Shown here one piece after another: positions 52,634-60,477 of a stretch of 64,000 nt of DNA. A program made the translations under genes and the position numbers. Every line of letters starts with the position of its first letter. Position 1 is the stretch's first letter. A model generated the notes under the pieces. That model was not told where the DNA came from. It searched no databases and saw nothing but the letters and a program-made list of their open reading frames with translations. This DNA is from Bradyrhizobium canariense (GTDB taxonomy: Bacteria > Pseudomonadota > Alphaproteobacteria > Rhizobiales > Xanthobacteraceae): positions 159,722-223,721 of the forward strand of contig NZ_VSST01000034.1 in assembly GCF_019402665.1 (NCBI RefSeq). The letters run 5' to 3'.

Positions 52634-53101
52634 ATGCCGACCACGCGACGACAATTCCTGACTCTTGCCGGAAGCGTGACGGTCGCCGGAACGATCCCGA
52701 TCGTCACGCTGCGGCCGCTCGAGGCGACACCGGCGATGCTCAATGCCGCGATCCGCAACGTGGTCGGCGAAGCACCGGTCCGCACCGGCAAGGTGAAGCT
52801 CGACATTCCGCCGCTGGTCGAGAACGGCAACACGGTGCCGATGACCGTGAGCGTCGCGAGCCCGATGACGGCGGACGACTACGTCAAGAGCATCCACGTG
52901 TTCAATGAAAAGAATCCGCAGCCGAACATCGGCAACTTCCATCTCGGCCCCTCCTCCGGCCGCGCCCAAATCTCGACCCGGATCCGGCTCGCCGACACCC
53001 AGAAGGTGGTGGCGATCGCGCGCCTTTCCGACGACACGTTCTGGCAGGTCACGACCGAAATCGTCGTGACGCTGGCCGCCTGCACCGAGGAGATAAATTG
53101 A
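52634..53101 (+). CDS. soxY: Sulfur carrier SoxY with atypical C-terminus
   Basis: This 155-residue protein has a Tat signal (TTRRQFLTLAGSVTVAGTIP) and a SoxY domain (IPPLVENGNTVPMTVSVASP, then IHVFNEKNPQPNIGNFHLGP). Known SoxY proteins end in GGCGG, whose cysteine carries the sulfur substrate. This protein ends TLAACTEEIN: the cysteine is Cys150 in about the right place, but all four flanking glycines are missing and a charged tail follows. The frame is intact, so this is not a simple frameshift. Its stop overlaps the soxZ ATG. Confidence 0.88.
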   Translation: MPTTRRQFLTLAGSVTVAGTIPIVTLRPLEATPAMLNAAIRNVVGEAPVRTGKVKLDIPPLVENGNTVPMTVSVASPMTADDYVKSIHVFNEKNPQPNIGNFHLGPSSGRAQISTRIRLADTQKVVAIARLSDDTFWQVTTEIVVTLAACTEEIN

Positions 53102-53418
53102 TGGCTGCGCTCATCAACGTTCCCACGAAAGCCAGACGCGGCGAAATCATCGAGATCCGCACGTTGACCTCGCACATCATGGAGACCGGCTTCCGCCACA
53201 CCGCGGATGGGGCGCTGGTACCGCGCGACATCATCACGAGCTTTACGTGCCGCTATAACGGCACCGAGATTTTTCGCGCCGATCTCTTTCCGGCGATTGC
53301 GGCCAATCCCTATCTGTCGTTCTTCACGGTCGCGAAGGAGAGCGGCAAGTTCGAGTTCGAGTGGATCGGCGATAACGGCTATTCGTCCAGCGCATCGGCG
53401 TCGATCACGGTCGAATGA
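53101..53418 (+). CDS. soxZ: Sulfur carrier partner SoxZ
   Basis: This 105-residue protein has the SoxZ core LINVPTKARRGEIIEIRTLT, SHIMETGFRHTADG, then FTCRYNGTEIFRADLFPAI. It binds SoxY to form the carrier complex. The ATG at 53101 overlaps the soxY TGA (TGATG) and has GAGGAG eight bases before it. No export signal is present; SoxZ is normally co-exported with SoxY. The single Cys in FTCRYNG is a common feature of the family. Confidence 0.93.
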   Translation: MAALINVPTKARRGEIIEIRTLTSHIMETGFRHTADGALVPRDIITSFTCRYNGTEIFRADLFPAIAANPYLSFFTVAKESGKFEFEWIGDNGYSSSASASITVE

Positions 53419-54194
53419 GTTTCTGGCGCGCGATAGCGGCCGCGGCGCTCCTCGCCACCGGCCCTGCCCTGCTCGCCGGCGAGATTCTGCCGGACGCGCG
53501 CCGCTCCGGCTATTCGTTCATGGGGCCCGACACCCGCGCGATGCAGGATGACGACACCTCAAATCCCGGGATGCTGTTCGTGCTCGATGGTGAGGCGTTG
53601 TGGACGAAGAGGACCGGCAGCGCCGACAAGGCCTGTGCGGATTGCCATGGCGATGCACGCGGCAGCATGAAAGGCGTCGCGGCGCGCTATCCGGCCTTCG
53701 ACAAGGCGCTGGCGCGCCCCGTCACGCTCGACCAGCGCATCAATCTCTGCCGCAGCAATCATCAGCAGGCACCGGCGCTGCCCTACGAGAGCCGCGACCT
53801 GCTGGCGCTGTCCGCCTTCGTCGCGCATCAATCGCGCGGGGTCGCGATCACGGCCGGCGACGATCCGCAACTGAAGCCATTCGTCGACCAGGGCCGCGAC
53901 CTCTTCATGCAGCGCGAGGGCCAACTCAACCTTGCCTGCACCAATTGCCACGATGACAACTTCAACAAGCGACTTGCCGGCGCGCCGATCACGCAGGGAC
54001 AGCCGACCGGCTATCCGCTTTATCGCCTGGAATGGCAGACGCTGGGATCGCTGGAGCGCCGGCTACGCAGTTGCATGACGGGCGTCCGCGCCCAGGCCTA
54101 TGATTTCGGCGCGCCCGAGCTGGTCGCGCTCGAACTCTATCTGATGTCGCGGGCGCATGGCTTGCCGATGGAGACGCCGGCCGTGCGGCCCTGA
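53415..54194 (+). CDS. soxA: Diheme cytochrome c SoxA
   Basis: This 259-residue protein has a signal peptide (MSFWRAIAAAALLATGPALLA), two cytochrome c motifs, CADCH and CTNCH, and the catalytic cysteine in RRLRSCMTGVRAQ, whose persulfide ligates heme in known SoxA. It pairs with SoxX as L-cysteine S-thiosulfotransferase. It overlaps soxZ by four bases (ATGA). No soxB, soxC or soxD follows; the next genes encode a carbohydrate-type ABC importer. Confidence 0.93.
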   Translation: MSFWRAIAAAALLATGPALLAGEILPDARRSGYSFMGPDTRAMQDDDTSNPGMLFVLDGEALWTKRTGSADKACADCHGDARGSMKGVAARYPAFDKALARPVTLDQRINLCRSNHQQAPALPYESRDLLALSAFVAHQSRGVAITAGDDPQLKPFVDQGRDLFMQREGQLNLACTNCHDDNFNKRLAGAPITQGQPTGYPLYRLEWQTLGSLERRLRSCMTGVRAQAYDFGAPELVALELYLMSRAHGLPMETPAVRP

Positions 54195-54272
54195 ATTCCA
54201 CAGATTAGGGCTAGGCAGACGCAGAACGGCCGCTAGTATCCGCCCAAATTGAGTCACAGGGAGGGACCTAAA

Positions 54273-55595
54273 GTGGTCAACCACAAAATCTCGCGTCGTA
54301 CGCTCTTGACCGGCACGGCCGCAGCTGGAGCGCTCGGCCTGACGGGAATGCCGGCGCGCGCCGAGGTGAACTGGAAGAAATACGCAGGGACCAAGCTTGA
54401 GGTGATCCTCGCCAAGGGGCCCCGCGGCGACAACCTGCAAAAATACGTCAAGGAGTTCACCGAGCTCACCGGCATCCAGGTCGAAGCGGAGCAGATTCCC
54501 GAGCAGCAGCAGCGCCAGAAGGTGGTGATCGAGTTCACCTCGGGCCGTCCGAGCTTCGACGTCGTCCATCTCAGCTACCACGTGCAGAAGCGGCAGTTCG
54601 AGAAGGCCGGCTGGCTCGCCGACTTGACCCCCTTCATGAAGGACCCGGCGCTGACCGCCCCCGATCTCGTCGAGAGCGACTTCTCGGCCGCGGGCCTGCA
54701 ATACGCCAGGAACGACAAGGGCCAGATGCTGTCGCTGCCGTGGTCGGTCGATTATTTCATCCTCTATTACAACAAGGAGCTGTTCGAGAAGAAGGGCGTC
54801 GCCGTTCCCAAGACCCTCGATGAGATGGCTGCGGCGGCCGAGAAGCTCACCGATACCAAGGAAGGCATCTACGGCTTTGTCGGGCGCGGCTTGCGCAACG
54901 CCAACATGGCGATGTGGAGCAACTTCTTCCTCAACTATGGCGGAGAATTCCTCGACGCCAAGGGCAACATCCTGACCGACGGTCCGGAAGCCATTGCCGC
55001 GACCAAGCTGTATCAGACGCTCCTGACCAAATCGGCACCTCCAGGCGTCGCCGGCTTTAACTGGATGGAGTCGATGGCCTCGTTCACGCAAGGCCGATCC
55101 GCGATGTGGATCGACGGCGTCGGCTGGGCGCCGCCGCTGGAAGATCCGGCTGCCTCGCGCGTTGTCGGCAAAGTCGGCTACACCGTCGTGCCCGCCGGCC
55201 CCAAGGGACAATATTCCTCGACCTATGGCGACGGCATCGGCGTTGCCGCTGCGAGCAAGAACAAGGAAGCCGCCTATCTGCTCTGCCAATGGGTGGTCTC
55301 GAAAACGCAAGGAGCGCGGCTGCTGCAGGCCGGCGGCGGCGTCCCGTTCCGCAACTCGATCCTTGGCGATGCCGAGGTCCAGAAGGGCGTCAAGACCAAG
55401 GAGTGGCTGCAATCGGTGATCGATTCCGGCAAGATCAGCAAGCTGGGCCTGCCCGTCGTGATCCCGGTCGCCGAATTCCGCGACATCGTCGGCGCGGCCG
55501 TCACTGCGACCTTGTCCGGCGCCGATCCTGCCGCCGAGCTGAAGAAGGCCAACGATCAGTACCGGCCGATCCTGGAGCGTAGCGAGAAGGCGTGA
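54273..55595 (+). CDS. ABC importer solute-binding protein (family 1, carbohydrate type)
   Basis: This ~440-residue protein starts at GTG 54273, eight bases after GGAGG. It carries a Tat-like export signal (KISRRTLLTGTAAAGALGLTG) and the family 1 binding fold: KYVKEFTELTGIQVEAEQIP, FDVVHLSYHVQ, LPWSVDYFILYYNKELFEKKG and AMWIDGVGWAPPLED. It binds a sugar, polyol or similar solute in the periplasm. Two permease genes follow with four-base overlaps. No ATPase gene is present before the operon ends. Confidence 0.9.
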   Translation: MVNHKISRRTLLTGTAAAGALGLTGMPARAEVNWKKYAGTKLEVILAKGPRGDNLQKYVKEFTELTGIQVEAEQIPEQQQRQKVVIEFTSGRPSFDVVHLSYHVQKRQFEKAGWLADLTPFMKDPALTAPDLVESDFSAAGLQYARNDKGQMLSLPWSVDYFILYYNKELFEKKGVAVPKTLDEMAAAAEKLTDTKEGIYGFVGRGLRNANMAMWSNFFLNYGGEFLDAKGNILTDGPEAIAATKLYQTLLTKSAPPGVAGFNWMESMASFTQGRSAMWIDGVGWAPPLEDPAASRVVGKVGYTVVPAGPKGQYSSTYGDGIGVAAASKNKEAAYLLCQWVVSKTQGARLLQAGGGVPFRNSILGDAEVQKGVKTKEWLQSVIDSGKISKLGLPVVIPVAEFRDIVGAAVTATLSGADPAAELKKANDQYRPILERSEKA

Positions 55596-56530
55596 GTGCG
55601 TTGACACAATCGACTCCGGGCGCGGCACAGTCTGATGTCGCGCCGGAGAAAGCGTTGCGGCCGCCGTCGTACTGGCCGTTCGTGGTGCCGGCGCTGGTCG
55701 TCGTGATCGCGATCATCATCTTCCCGTGGGTCTTCACGATCTGGATGAGCCTGAACGAGTGGAAGGTCGGCTCCTCGACCACCTTCGTCGGGTTGTCCAA
55801 TTATCTGCGGCTGACGAGCGATCCCCGCTTCATCGAGGCCGTCGGACATACACTGGTCTACACCATATTGTCCGTGCTGCTGCCGCTCGTGCTCGGCACG
55901 TTTGCGGCCGTGGTGTTTCACCAGAAATTTCCCGGCCGCGGCTTTCTGCGCGGCGTCTTCATCATGCCGATGATGGCGACGCCGGTGGCGATCGCGCTGG
56001 TCTGGACCATGATGTTCCACCCGCAGCTCGGCGTGCTGAACTATCTGCTGTCACTGGTCGGAATCCCCGCGCAGCTCTGGGTATTCCATCCCGCGACCGT
56101 CATTCCTTCGCTGGTGCTGGTCGAGACCTGGCAATGGACGCCGCTGGTCATGCTGATCGTGCTCGGCGGCCTCGCCGCGATCCCGACCGAGCCTTATGAA
56201 AGCGCACAGATCGACGGCGCCAGCATCTGGCAGGTGTTCCGCTTCATCACCCTGCCGCTGATCATGCCGTTCCTGTTCATCGCGGGCATGATCCGCATGA
56301 TCGACGCCGTGAAGAGCTTCGACATCATTTTCGCAATCACCCAGGGCGGACCGGGATCGGCGTCGGAGACGATCAACATCTATCTCTACAGCGTCGCCTT
56401 CTCCTACTACGACCTCGGCTACGGCTCGGCGATTGCTGTCGTGTTCTTCCTGCTGATCGTCCTGCTTGCGGCGGTGATGCTCTACGCGCGCCAGCGCATG
56501 CTGTGGACCGAGATCGCGAGCGGCACATGA
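55592..56530 (+). CDS. ABC importer permease (MalF/UgpA type)
   Basis: This 312-residue permease has six helices and the EAA-type loop EPYESAQIDGASIWQVFRFI that docks an ATPase. GTG 55592 overlaps the stop of the binding-protein gene (GTGA). The N-terminal ~25 residues are hydrophilic. It should pair with the next permease. Confidence 0.92.
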   Translation: MSALTQSTPGAAQSDVAPEKALRPPSYWPFVVPALVVVIAIIIFPWVFTIWMSLNEWKVGSSTTFVGLSNYLRLTSDPRFIEAVGHTLVYTILSVLLPLVLGTFAAVVFHQKFPGRGFLRGVFIMPMMATPVAIALVWTMMFHPQLGVLNYLLSLVGIPAQLWVFHPATVIPSLVLVETWQWTPLVMLIVLGGLAAIPTEPYESAQIDGASIWQVFRFITLPLIMPFLFIAGMIRMIDAVKSFDIIFAITQGGPGSASETINIYLYSVAFSYYDLGYGSAIAVVFFLLIVLLAAVMLYARQRMLWTEIASGT

Positions 56531-57351
56531 CTCCAAGGCAAATCGTCGGCAAGATCGGCCTGTGGTTCTCGGTGTTCGTCATCGTGTCGCCGGCGATCCT
56601 GTTCTTTCTCTGGATGCTGTCGCTGTCGCTCAAATTCGAGATCGACAACGCCGCCTACCCGCCGGTGTTCTTCCCCGAGCATGTCGCCTGGAAGAACTAT
56701 GCCGACGTGCTCGCCTCCAACCGCTTCCTGACCTATTTCATCAACAGCCTGATCGTGACCGGCAGCGCGACGTTGCTTGCGCTGCTCGTCGGCGTTCCCG
56801 CCGGCTACGGCATCGCGCGGATGGCCGCGCACAAATCTGCGATCGTGATCCTGATCGCCCGTATCACGCCGGGATTGTCCTATCTGATCCCGCTGTTTCT
56901 CATGTTTCAATGGCTGGGATTGCTGGGCACGCTGGTGCCGCAGATCATCATCCACCTCGTGGTCACGGTGCCGATCGTGATCTGGATTATGATCGGCTAT
57001 TTCGAGACGACGCCGATGGAGCTGGAAGAAGCAGCCCTCATCGACGGCGCCACGCGCTGGCAGGTCTTTCGGCACGTTGCCCTGCCAATCGCCAAGCCCG
57101 GCATCGCCGTTGCCTTCATCCTGGCTGTGATCTTCTCCTGGAACAACTTTGTGTTCGGCATCGTGCTGGCCGGACGCGAGACCCGCACCCTGCCGGTCGC
57201 CGTCTACAACATGATTTCGTTCGACCAGTTGAGCTGGGGGCCGCTCGCGGCCGCCGCGCTGATCGTCACCCTCCCGGTGCTGCTGCTGACGGTGTTCGCC
57301 CAGCGACAGATCGTCGCCGGGCTCACCGCTGGTGCCGTCAAGGGCGGGTAG
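56527..57351 (+). CDS. ABC importer permease (MalG/UgpE type)
   Basis: This 274-residue permease has six helices and the EAA loop MELEEAALIDGATRWQVFRH. ATG 56527 overlaps the upstream stop (ATGA); the longer frame from 56503 lies inside the previous gene. Its stop abuts the stop of the convergent nucleobase-type permease with no gap. The ATPase must be encoded elsewhere, or a shared MsmX-type ATPase is used. Confidence 0.92.
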   Translation: MTPRQIVGKIGLWFSVFVIVSPAILFFLWMLSLSLKFEIDNAAYPPVFFPEHVAWKNYADVLASNRFLTYFINSLIVTGSATLLALLVGVPAGYGIARMAAHKSAIVILIARITPGLSYLIPLFLMFQWLGLLGTLVPQIIIHLVVTVPIVIWIMIGYFETTPMELEEAALIDGATRWQVFRHVALPIAKPGIAVAFILAVIFSWNNFVFGIVLAGRETRTLPVAVYNMISFDQLSWGPLAAAALIVTLPVLLLTVFAQRQIVAGLTAGAVKGG

Positions 57352-59007
57352 CTACTCCGCCGGTGCCGCGTGCATGTCCGCGTGCGGCATGTAAGGCTCG
57401 CTCGCGCCGAGCCTGCTGGCCGCGAACAGACCGGCGGCCATCACGGCATAGGCGAACGCGACCGCGGGCGTGACGCCAAATCCGCCGCCGATGCCGACGG
57501 CTTCGCCGTGCATGAAGCCGAAGTAAGTCAGGACCGCACCAACCAGCGCGAATGCCGAGGCTTTCTCGAAGTCGCGCTCGATGATGAAGACGCCGATCGC
57601 ACCCAGGATCAGGCCGCCGAGGATGGAGCCGCCGCCCATCACTTCGAGTCCGTGATAGAACACGCCCTGCTGCGGTAGCGCTGCAATCGCGGCCGCCTTG
57701 ACCGCGTCGGCCTTGTCGGCGGCCATTCCGCCGACGGTCGCAGCCGCGTTCATGGTCGAGCCCAGCATGGTGTCGATCTGGAGCTTGGCCCAGGCGGCCA
57801 AATGCGGCGTCAGCGCCAGCACGATCGCGGGCGCGTGCTTGATCGGCGTGGTCTGGAACGCCTGCGCGCCAATGAGCATGCCGATATAGAGCAGGATCGG
57901 CGAGATCGCGACGACCGGGACCAGCGCCAGCAGCACCGAGATGATGCCGAACCAGGCCAGCACCACCACCATGATGCCGGTCGCGGCCGAATAGCCGATG
58001 CGGCCGCCCATCGCCTTCCAGCCGGGATGGCCGATATAGACGGCGTTGATAAAGGGGTTGCCCATCAGGCAGCCGATCAGGCTGACGATTCCGTCGGCGG
58101 TGAGCACGCGCGTGGTCGGATATTCGTCGCCGGCGGCTTCCGCGCTCTCGACATTGTCCATGGCCTCGACGAGATCATAGATGCCGAACGGAATGGCAGT
58201 GACCAGGATGACGCCAAGGAATTCGAATCCGGAGAAGACGTAGCCCACCGCCGGGATCGGCACCGAGAAGCCGAAATTCGCGAAGGCATCACTGACGCCC
58301 TTGACGCTGAGCCCGCCGAGACCAAGGCCGAACAGGTTCGAGCCCCAGGCGATAACCATGCCCACCGCGATCGCAACGAGACCGGCGGGAATGCCGCGCC
58401 AATATTTCACGCCGCCGAACCAGCTCACCAGGATGATGGCGAAGCAGACCAGGCCGATCTGTGGCGTCATGTACATTTCGAGCGCCGGTCGCATCGAGAT
58501 GAAGGTGACGGAGACGCCGGCGAGCGTACCGAGCAGCGCCGCGCGCGGCGTGATCTTTCGAATGAACGGCGCGATGAAGCCGCCGATCATCAGGATGAAG
58601 CTCTGGAAGAACACCCAGACCAGGCCAGCCGACCAGCCTTTGAGCGGATCGCCGGTCTTGATCGTGATCGGCAGCATGATCACGAAGGTGACGATGAACA
58701 TGTGCGGCACGCTGACGCCTGATGGTAGGGCACAGACGTCGTTGCGGCCGGTCTTCTGCGCCAGGCGATAAGCGAGGAACGCGTAGTAGAAGGTGGAAAG
58801 GCACATCATCAACCCGAGTGCGGGAAGGATGCGGCCGAACACGAGTGAGTCGGGCATCTTCAACACGAAGCGCAACAGGCCCGTGAGCACCAGCATGTTG
58901 ACGAGGATGTTGGTGCCGAAGCCAAAAAACGCGTTCCAGTCGCCCGGTGTCCATAGTGCCGGCTTGAACTCGGAGGTGCCGGCCGTCCCTGTCGTGCCTG
59001 TGCTCAT
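57352..59007 (-). CDS. Nucleobase-type (NCS2-like) permease
   Basis: This 551-residue protein has about 14 hydrophobic segments. The pattern resembles xanthine/uracil permeases of the NCS2/AzgA group: N-terminal GDWNAFFGFGTNILVNMLVL, central GIYDLVEAMDNVESAEAAGD, and GNPFINAVYIGHPGWKAMGG with GRIGYSAATG. It probably imports a purine, pyrimidine or ureide-like compound with proton exchange. It starts 10 bases after the cysteine hydrolase gene and is probably cotranscribed with it, suggesting the hydrolase acts on the imported compound. Confidence 0.75.
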   Translation of the reverse strand: MSTGTTGTAGTSEFKPALWTPGDWNAFFGFGTNILVNMLVLTGLLRFVLKMPDSLVFGRILPALGLMMCLSTFYYAFLAYRLAQKTGRNDVCALPSGVSVPHMFIVTFVIMLPITIKTGDPLKGWSAGLVWVFFQSFILMIGGFIAPFIRKITPRAALLGTLAGVSVTFISMRPALEMYMTPQIGLVCFAIILVSWFGGVKYWRGIPAGLVAIAVGMVIAWGSNLFGLGLGGLSVKGVSDAFANFGFSVPIPAVGYVFSGFEFLGVILVTAIPFGIYDLVEAMDNVESAEAAGDEYPTTRVLTADGIVSLIGCLMGNPFINAVYIGHPGWKAMGGRIGYSAATGIMVVVLAWFGIISVLLALVPVVAISPILLYIGMLIGAQAFQTTPIKHAPAIVLALTPHLAAWAKLQIDTMLGSTMNAAATVGGMAADKADAVKAAAIAALPQQGVFYHGLEVMGGGSILGGLILGAIGVFIIERDFEKASAFALVGAVLTYFGFMHGEAVGIGGGFGVTPAVAFAYAVMAAGLFAASRLGASEPYMPHADMHAAPAE

Positions 59008-59017
59008 CGTGATGCCC

Positions 59018-59719
59018 CTACGCTGATGTGGAAATCTTCATCGCCTCCAGAACCGCGGCTGAGCTTGCGACCCAGCCGAAGATGCCGCCCTGGGCCTTGA
59101 TCATCTTCAGGCCCATCTCGTGAAATTCGGGGAAGTAGGACGCGCAGCCGTCCGAGATGACGACGCAGCGATAGCCGCGGTCGTTGGCCTCGCGCACGGT
59201 GGTGTTGACACACACTTCGGTGGTGACGCCGCACACCAGCAGATTTTCGATGCCGTATTTCTCCAGCACGTCGGTGAGCTCGGTGGCGTAGAATGCGCCC
59301 TTGCCGGGCTTGTCGATCACGATCTCGCTGTCGAGCGGATAGAGCTCCGGGATGATGTCGTGGCCGGCCTCGCCGCGAATGAGAATGCGTCCCATGGGAC
59401 CGGGGTCGCCGATGCGAAGGGATGGCGCGCCGCGCTCGACTTTCGCCGGCGGCGCGTCGGAGAGATCGGGCAGATGGCCCTCGCGCGTGTGGATCACCAG
59501 CATGCCGGTATCCCGCGCGGCCTTCAGCACGGCACCGATCGGCTTCACCGCACGCGCGAGCTGGCTGACGTCGTTGCCCAGCGTCTCGCCGAAACCGCCG
59601 GGCTCCATGAAGTCGCGCTGCATGTCGATGATGAGAAGCGCGGTGGCCGGCCAGTCGAGCTTGACCGGCTCCGGTTCGGCGCTGATGACACCCAGTGTCG
59701 GCTTGGTTGAGTTCAACAT
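59018..59719 (-). CDS. Isochorismatase-fold cysteine hydrolase, biuret-hydrolase-like
   Basis: This 233-residue hydrolase has the family triad: Asp32 (LLIIDMQRDF), Lys140 (DKPGKGAF) and Cys170 (CGVTTEVCVNTTVREAND). Loops HTREGHLPDLSDAPP, RIGDPGPMGRILIRGE and HDIIPELYP closely resemble biuret hydrolase of Rhizobium, which splits biuret to allophanate and ammonia. The usual Phe/Gln-containing substrate loops cannot be judged by eye, so N-carbamoyl or ureide amides are also possible. No allophanate hydrolase gene is in the window. It is first in an operon with the nucleobase-type permease. Confidence 0.85.
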   Translation of the reverse strand: MLNSTKPTLGVISAEPEPVKLDWPATALLIIDMQRDFMEPGGFGETLGNDVSQLARAVKPIGAVLKAARDTGMLVIHTREGHLPDLSDAPPAKVERGAPSLRIGDPGPMGRILIRGEAGHDIIPELYPLDSEIVIDKPGKGAFYATELTDVLEKYGIENLLVCGVTTEVCVNTTVREANDRGYRCVVISDGCASYFPEFHEMGLKMIKAQGGIFGWVASSAAVLEAMKISTSA

Positions 59720-60477
59720 GACTCAAGGCCCCCGCGAGAACTCTCTCTGCAGGAGTTCTGCAAGCGCCATGCCATTGTGTACAATTGCGATTAAGCCGAC
59801 GGCGCAGGAAAATTTACTGCGCTGTCAGAATGTTATTAGGAAAGCCGGGGTCTGCTTATTCGCTGTGCGGCGGCTTTGCGGCGTGCATTTGCCCAAAGGA
59901 TGAGCGCTCTCCGTCGTTATTCCGGGGCGATGCGTAAGCGTCGAACCCGGAATCCATCGGGCGGCTAAACACGCGCTGAAATCGATCCGGGCTCGCGCGA
60001 CGCGCGCCCCGGAACGACGAAGGTGGCGCTAGCGACCCGCTCCATACAGCCCCCGATGCTCCTCCCCATGGTGCGCGCAAGAGGCCTTCAGCGTCGTCAT
60101 GTAGAGCGACCTTCAGGTCTTGAGGATCATGGGGTCGCCAGCTGCATGAGTTCGCGAAGACGTCGAGGGCTGTCGGCGCAGCAACGATATCGGCCGTACC
60201 GCGCAATACCTCTGCTTGGAGCATCTGGCGCGGGTGGCGCCATGGCCCGATCGGAGCCTCAGCTGTCTCCGTGATCTCAGTGTCGAGCGCGCTTGCAGTC
60301 ACGATGTCCTCCGCAAGCAAGCCATGACCAGCAGGAGCGCCACGGATGCGGCCAGCGATATTGACTTCGCCTGTGCATGCCTTTGACTGTCACAATTCGC
60401 GTCGCGCAGCCGCTCCTCCCTCCCGCAGCGCAAACCCCAAGTCGAAGAAAAGCCAAACAAGAGACGAGGACTTCCGA
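59720..60477. other. 758-base divergent gap without a secure gene
   Basis: The gap separates the hydrolase and indolepyruvate oxidoreductase promoters and holds the R4 repeat at 59912-60019. One minus-strand frame (60302 down to 59856) begins at GTG with GGAGG five bases upstream and codes for about 90 residues (TADIVAAPTALDVFANSC) before running into the repeat. It may be a small or broken gene; no family is recognised. Confidence 0.4.
59912..60019. repeat. Palindromic intergenic repeat, family R4
   Basis: The ends CGTCGTTATTCCGGGGCG and CGCCCCGGAACGACG pair apart from a three-base insertion. The interior has AACCCGGAATCCATCGGG and TCGATCCGGGCTCGCGCG. It resembles dispersed Bradyrhizobium repeats that begin with a sequence like GTCATTCCGGGGC. 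Confidence 0.7.

Noticed and set aside
54063..55628. Minus-strand frame of 521 residues opposite the binding protein
   Set aside because: Shadow frame; the plus strand encodes a clear family 1 binding protein.
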